Under the pieces are notes generated by a model. That model made no database searches. It saw only the letters and a list, made by a program, of their open reading frames with translations, and was not told the DNA's origin. A program made the position numbers and the translations under genes. DNA of 9,055 bases from Pseudomonadota bacterium. Its GTDB lineage: Bacteria; Pseudomonadota; Alphaproteobacteria; Rhizobiales; Beijerinckiaceae. The stretch is from positions 1 through 9,055 of the forward strand of contig JAEWKL010000157.1 in assembly GCA_023386115.1 (NCBI GenBank), in the 5' to 3' direction. This document shows positions 7,066 to 9,055 of the stretch, one piece after another. Position 1 is the stretch's first letter. Every line of letters starts with the position of its first letter.

Positions 7066-8222
7066 ATGGTCGCCGCTCCATCCCGCGCCGGTCCGCTCGC
7101 CGGGATCCGGGTCGTCGAGTTCGCCGGAATCGGGCCCGCCCCGATGGCCGCGATGCTGCTCGCCGATCTCGGCGCCGAGGTCTTGCGCCTCGACCGGATC
7201 GAGCCGGCCGATCTCGGCATCACCCGACCGCCCGAGTACGACCTGACGGCACGCGGGCGCGCCTCGGTGGCGATCGACCTGAAGGCCCCCGGCGCGAGCG
7301 CCCTCGTCCTCGACCTGCTCGCCGGGGCGGACGCCCTCGTCGAGGGGTTTCGTCCCGGCACGATGGAGCGGCTCGGTCTCGGGCCCGACCCCGTGCTCTC
7401 CCGCAATCCCCGCCTCGTCTACGGCCGCATGACCGGCTGGGGTCAGGACGGACCTCTGGCGCAGGCCGCCGGTCACGACCTCACCTATCTGGCGCTCACC
7501 GGGGCGCTGGCGGCGATCGGGCGGGCCGGCGCAAAGCCGACGCCGCCCCTCAACCTCGTCGCCGACATGGGCGGCGGCGCGCTCTACCTCGCCTTCGGCA
7601 TCGCCTGCGCGCTCCTCGCCGCGAAGGGCTCCGGTCGCGGCCAGGTCGTCGACGCGGCGATGACCGACGGTGCCGCCTCCCTGATGACGACGTTCTACGG
7701 CCTCCACGCCGCCGGGCTGCACGCGCTGGAGCGGGGCCGCAACCTGCTCGATTCGGGCTCGGCGCTCTACGACACCTATGCCTGCCGCGACGGTGCCTAC
7801 GTGGCGATCGCCCCGATCGAACGCCGCTTCCGCACCGAGTTGCTCGCCCGCCTCGGCATCCCGCCCGACACCCCGGACGGCGATGAGCTCCGGATCACGC
7901 TGGAACGGACTTTCCTCACCGGAGCCGGGACGAGTGGTGCGCTCTGCTCGAAGGAACGGATGCCTGCTTCGCCCCAGTCCTGACGATGGCGGAGGCGCCG
8001 TTCCATCCTCACAACCGCGCCCGCGGCACCTTCACGACGATCGCCGGCGTGGTGCAGCCGGCCCCGGCGCCCCGCTTCAGCGGCACGCCGCCAGACCTCC
8101 CGGAGCCGCCGCAGCGGCCGGGCAGTGGCACCCGCGACGCCTTGACGACGTGGGGCATCGCCCGCGAGCGGATCGACGGTCTCGTCGCCGCGGGTGTGCT
8201 CGCCGGAGCGGCGCCGGTCTGA
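7066..8222 (+). pseudogene. Alpha-methylacyl-CoA racemase-like gene, frameshifted
   Basis: A CaiB-superfamily gene closest in motifs to alpha-methylacyl-CoA racemases, which invert the C2 centre of 2-methylacyl-CoA esters. From the ATG at 7066 (AGGA at 7052-7055) the frame is intact for about 285 residues. His137 (AGHDLTYLALTG), Asp167 (NLVADMGGG) and Glu252 (APIERRF) align with His126, Asp156 and Glu241 of the mycobacterial racemase MCR. Near 7918-7921 the frame is lost and stops at 7983 (305 residues). Re-entering one base back restores SRDEWCALLEGTDACFAPVL and GVVQPAPAPRFSGTP, typical racemase C-terminal motifs, to a stop at 8220-8222. Restoring one base gives 385 residues, normal for the family. 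The lost C-terminus is part of the interlocked dimer, so the product is probably inactive unless this is a sequencing error. The gap from dctM is 5 bases. Confidence 0.75.
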
Positions 8223-8267
8223 GATCGGCATTGCCACGTCGATCCCCGGTTTCGTCGGACCGGAGAG

Positions 8268-8291
8268 CGGGCCGGCATCAGCCCCGGCCCG
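8268..8291 (+). terminator. GC-rich hairpin after the operon, terminator candidate
   Basis: CGGGCCGG (8268-8275) and CCGGCCCG (8284-8291) form an 8-bp perfect stem around an 8-base loop, 45 bases after the stop of the racemase-like gene. No run of T follows, so intrinsic termination is uncertain. It could equally be a messenger-stabilising or Rho-associated structure. Confidence 0.3.
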
Positions 8292-8306
8292 GACCCGAAA
8301 CCTTGA

Positions 8307-8546
8307 TGCCGACGGCCGCCTCGGCGGCCCGAGACACCCGTCGCCAAGGATGGCGGCCCCGGCGCGATCGAGGAGGAAAAGCACCCTCGGGTCAGCCTGG
8401 TCGCCGTCCCTTGCATGCGGGCGCTCGACGCCAAGCCGGCGGAGGCCCGCGCGGCCTTCCTGGCCGAGGCGAAGGAGGGGCATCCCGATGATCGGACCGC
8501 TGCTCGCTGTCTTCGCCGCTCAGACCCTGGGCAGCATGCTCGGTAA
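8307..8546 (+). pseudogene. Possible remnant of an unrecognised gene
   Basis: The frame is open from 8307 to a TAA at 8544-8546. Its middle part (about 8331-8487) has strong G/C at third positions and a protein-like reading that includes VSLVAVPCMRALDAKPAEAR and AAFLAEAKEGHPDD. After about 8490 the codon pattern deteriorates. A second frame opens at an ATG at 8488, with GGAGG 9 bases upstream, and reads MIGPLLAVFAAQTLGSML, a hydrophobic start. This could be two overlapping genes cut off near the IS remnant that follows. No family is recognised, and GC-rich DNA yields chance open frames, so this is weak. Confidence 0.2.
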
Positions 8547-8617
8547 CGCTGTAGTAGTTTGTCCTTATTCGGGCAGACGGCGTCTGGAAGTGGTCGGCTT
8601 CCACCGCCTGATAGTGA

Positions 8618-8761
8618 TCAGCCGGCGATCAGTTTGGCCTGAGCCAACGGGACGGTGTCAAGGAACATCTGCATCGGCGTCTTGCCGAAACACCATCGCC
8701 CTTGATGCGGCCGCTCCTCGTTATAGCTCGCGATCCAGGCATCCAGATCTGCCTGGAGCTC
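8618..8761 (-). mobile_element. IS481-family transposase fragment, C-terminal end
   Basis: On the minus strand, 47 residues ending in a TGA at 8618-8620 include LQADLDAWIASYNEERPHQG and RWCFGKTPMQMFLDTV, the characteristic end of the DDE integrase-core transposase of IS481-family elements. The homology begins at about 8761; upstream there is no family sequence, and an in-frame stop lies about 30 bases further on. The catalytic core is therefore absent and the piece cannot act. Bases 8549-8617, after the stop, may be the rest of the element's end. An 11-base imperfect match between CTGTAGTAGTT (8549) and the reverse complement of bases near 8904-8914 is too weak to call terminal repeats. It sits just beyond the broken end of the catabolic operon and marks a rearranged boundary. 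Confidence 0.7.
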
Positions 8762-8792
8762 GGCCGCGGATGCCCTTCTGGTCCCTCGTCAT
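8721..8792 (-). pseudogene. Start of a minus-strand gene truncated by the IS fragment
   Basis: On the minus strand an ATG at 8792-8790 is preceded by AGAGGA (8806-8801) at an ideal 8-base distance. It begins MTRDQKGIRG and then runs in the wrong frame through the IS481 remnant to a TAA at 8723-8721. The good start signals, together with the abrupt change at about 8761-8765, suggest that the first ten or so codons of an unrelated gene were joined to the transposase fragment. The original product cannot be recognised. Confidence 0.3.
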
Positions 8793-8811
8793 GGTCGGTG
8801 TCCTCTCGAAC

Positions 8812-8861
8812 GCCGAGGCCGGGCGCGGCGCACCCCGACCACTCCGCCGCCCGGCCTCGGC
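8812..8861. repeat. 14-bp perfect inverted repeat (hairpin)
   Basis: GCCGAGGCCGGGCG (8812-8825) and its exact reverse complement CGCCCGGCCTCGGC (8848-8861) are separated by 22 bases. On the minus strand the hairpin lies in the leader, 19 bases before the start codon of the truncated gene at 8792. It could be a terminator or attenuator stem (no T run is visible) or a dispersed palindromic repeat unit. Confidence 0.6.
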
Positions 8862-8996
8862 TCGCGCCTCAGCTTCGCCACACCGTCCGTCAGATCAGGT
8901 CCTGACTACTGCAGGTGAAGGCATCGGCAGGTTGTGTCCCCTGGCGTGGTGTAGCTTCGGCGTGGCCACCACGATCACCGGCCGGGGCCGGATTGA

Positions 8997-9055
8997 TCAG
9001 GCTGCCAGGGTGGGCAGGCTGACGAGAGGATCATCGCCGATCGGGGCGATGCTTT
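8997..9055 (-). pseudogene. C-terminal end of a minus-strand gene running off the window
   Basis: From the window edge, 18 codons on the minus strand (9053 down to 9000) read SIAPIGDDPLVSLPTLAA, followed by TGA at 8999-8997. Fourteen of the 18 codons end in G or C, as expected of coding sequence here. Two hairpins follow within about 50 bases: CCGGCC/GGCCGG at 8978-8991 and CGTGGTG/CACCACG at 8945-8973. Only the tail is visible, so the family is not assigned. A transposase tail is possible given the neighbouring IS remnant. Whether the gene is intact beyond the window is unknown. Confidence 0.25.

Larger units (their letters stand above)
8223..9055. other. Gene-poor, rearranged boundary region
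   Basis: These 833 bases contain no intact gene. They hold the post-operon hairpin, a weak coding remnant (8307-8546), an IS481 transposase tail, a truncated gene start, a 14-bp inverted repeat and a reading frame cut by the window edge. Base use from about 8545 to 8760 is less G/C-biased than in the operon, in keeping with foreign DNA. The region looks like a scar where mobile elements joined unrelated sequences, and it marks the end of the catabolic locus. Confidence 0.6.

Noticed and set aside
5600..7081. A 493-codon minus-strand open frame opposite dctM.
   Set aside because: A highly charged, low-complexity reading lying antisense to a clear membrane protein with many conserved motifs.
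7915..7925. Programmed -1 ribosomal frameshift in the racemase-like gene.
   Set aside because: No slippery heptamer or clear stimulatory stem is visible at the crossing point, and racemases of this family are not known to need recoding. A mutation or sequencing error is simpler.
8488..9055. A + strand frame open from the ATG at 8488 to the window end.
   Set aside because: Beyond about 8545 it runs antisense to the IS481 transposase tail and across the inverted repeat, and its codon use is not coding-like. Only the first 20 or so codons could be real.
1..9055. CRISPR arrays, tRNA or rRNA genes, and riboswitches.
   Set aside because: No regularly spaced repeats, cloverleaf or rRNA-like segments, or recognisable riboswitch cores were seen on either strand.

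Overview
The window comes from a GC-rich bacterium (strong G/C at third codon positions, Shine-Dalgarno starts, GTG and TTG starts, 1- and 4-base gene overlaps). Protein style and gene content suggest an alphaproteobacterium of the Methylobacterium/Rhizobiales kind. That assignment is inference, because no rRNA or other marker gene is present.

Positions 1-8222 read as one catabolic locus, with every gene on the + strand. A promoter-like site (129-157) precedes an IclR-family regulator (195-941, TTG start). After it come a TRAP transporter solute-binding protein (992-2020); a 100-residue internally deleted copy of the same protein family (2020-2322); a family III CoA-transferase (2327-3529); an acyl-CoA dehydrogenase (3542-4708); a MaoC-fold protein (4738-5211); the small and large TRAP membrane subunits DctQ (5208-5780) and DctM (5777-7060); and an alpha-methylacyl-CoA racemase-like gene (7066-8222) broken by a one-base frameshift near 7920. 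Most neighbours overlap or lie within 30 bases of each other, so a single transcript is likely.

Together the genes suggest uptake of an organic acid by the TRAP system, activation to a CoA thioester, possibly C2 epimerisation, alpha,beta-dehydrogenation, and a MaoC-type step. IclR would respond to the substrate or a CoA intermediate. No thiolase or hydroxyacyl-CoA dehydrogenase is present, so the pathway must finish elsewhere. The substrate cannot be read from the sequence.

Positions 8223-9055 hold no intact gene and look like a rearranged boundary. They contain a GC-rich hairpin after the operon, a low-confidence coding remnant, the C-terminal 47 residues of an IS481-type transposase on the minus strand, the start of an unrelated minus-strand gene butted against it, a 14-bp perfect inverted repeat, and a short minus-strand reading frame running off the window end that may belong to another mobile element.

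The most interesting points are the mini solute-binding protein, the two enzymes with non-standard catalytic positions (acyl-CoA dehydrogenase and MaoC protein), the frameshifted racemase, and the chimeric IS junction.
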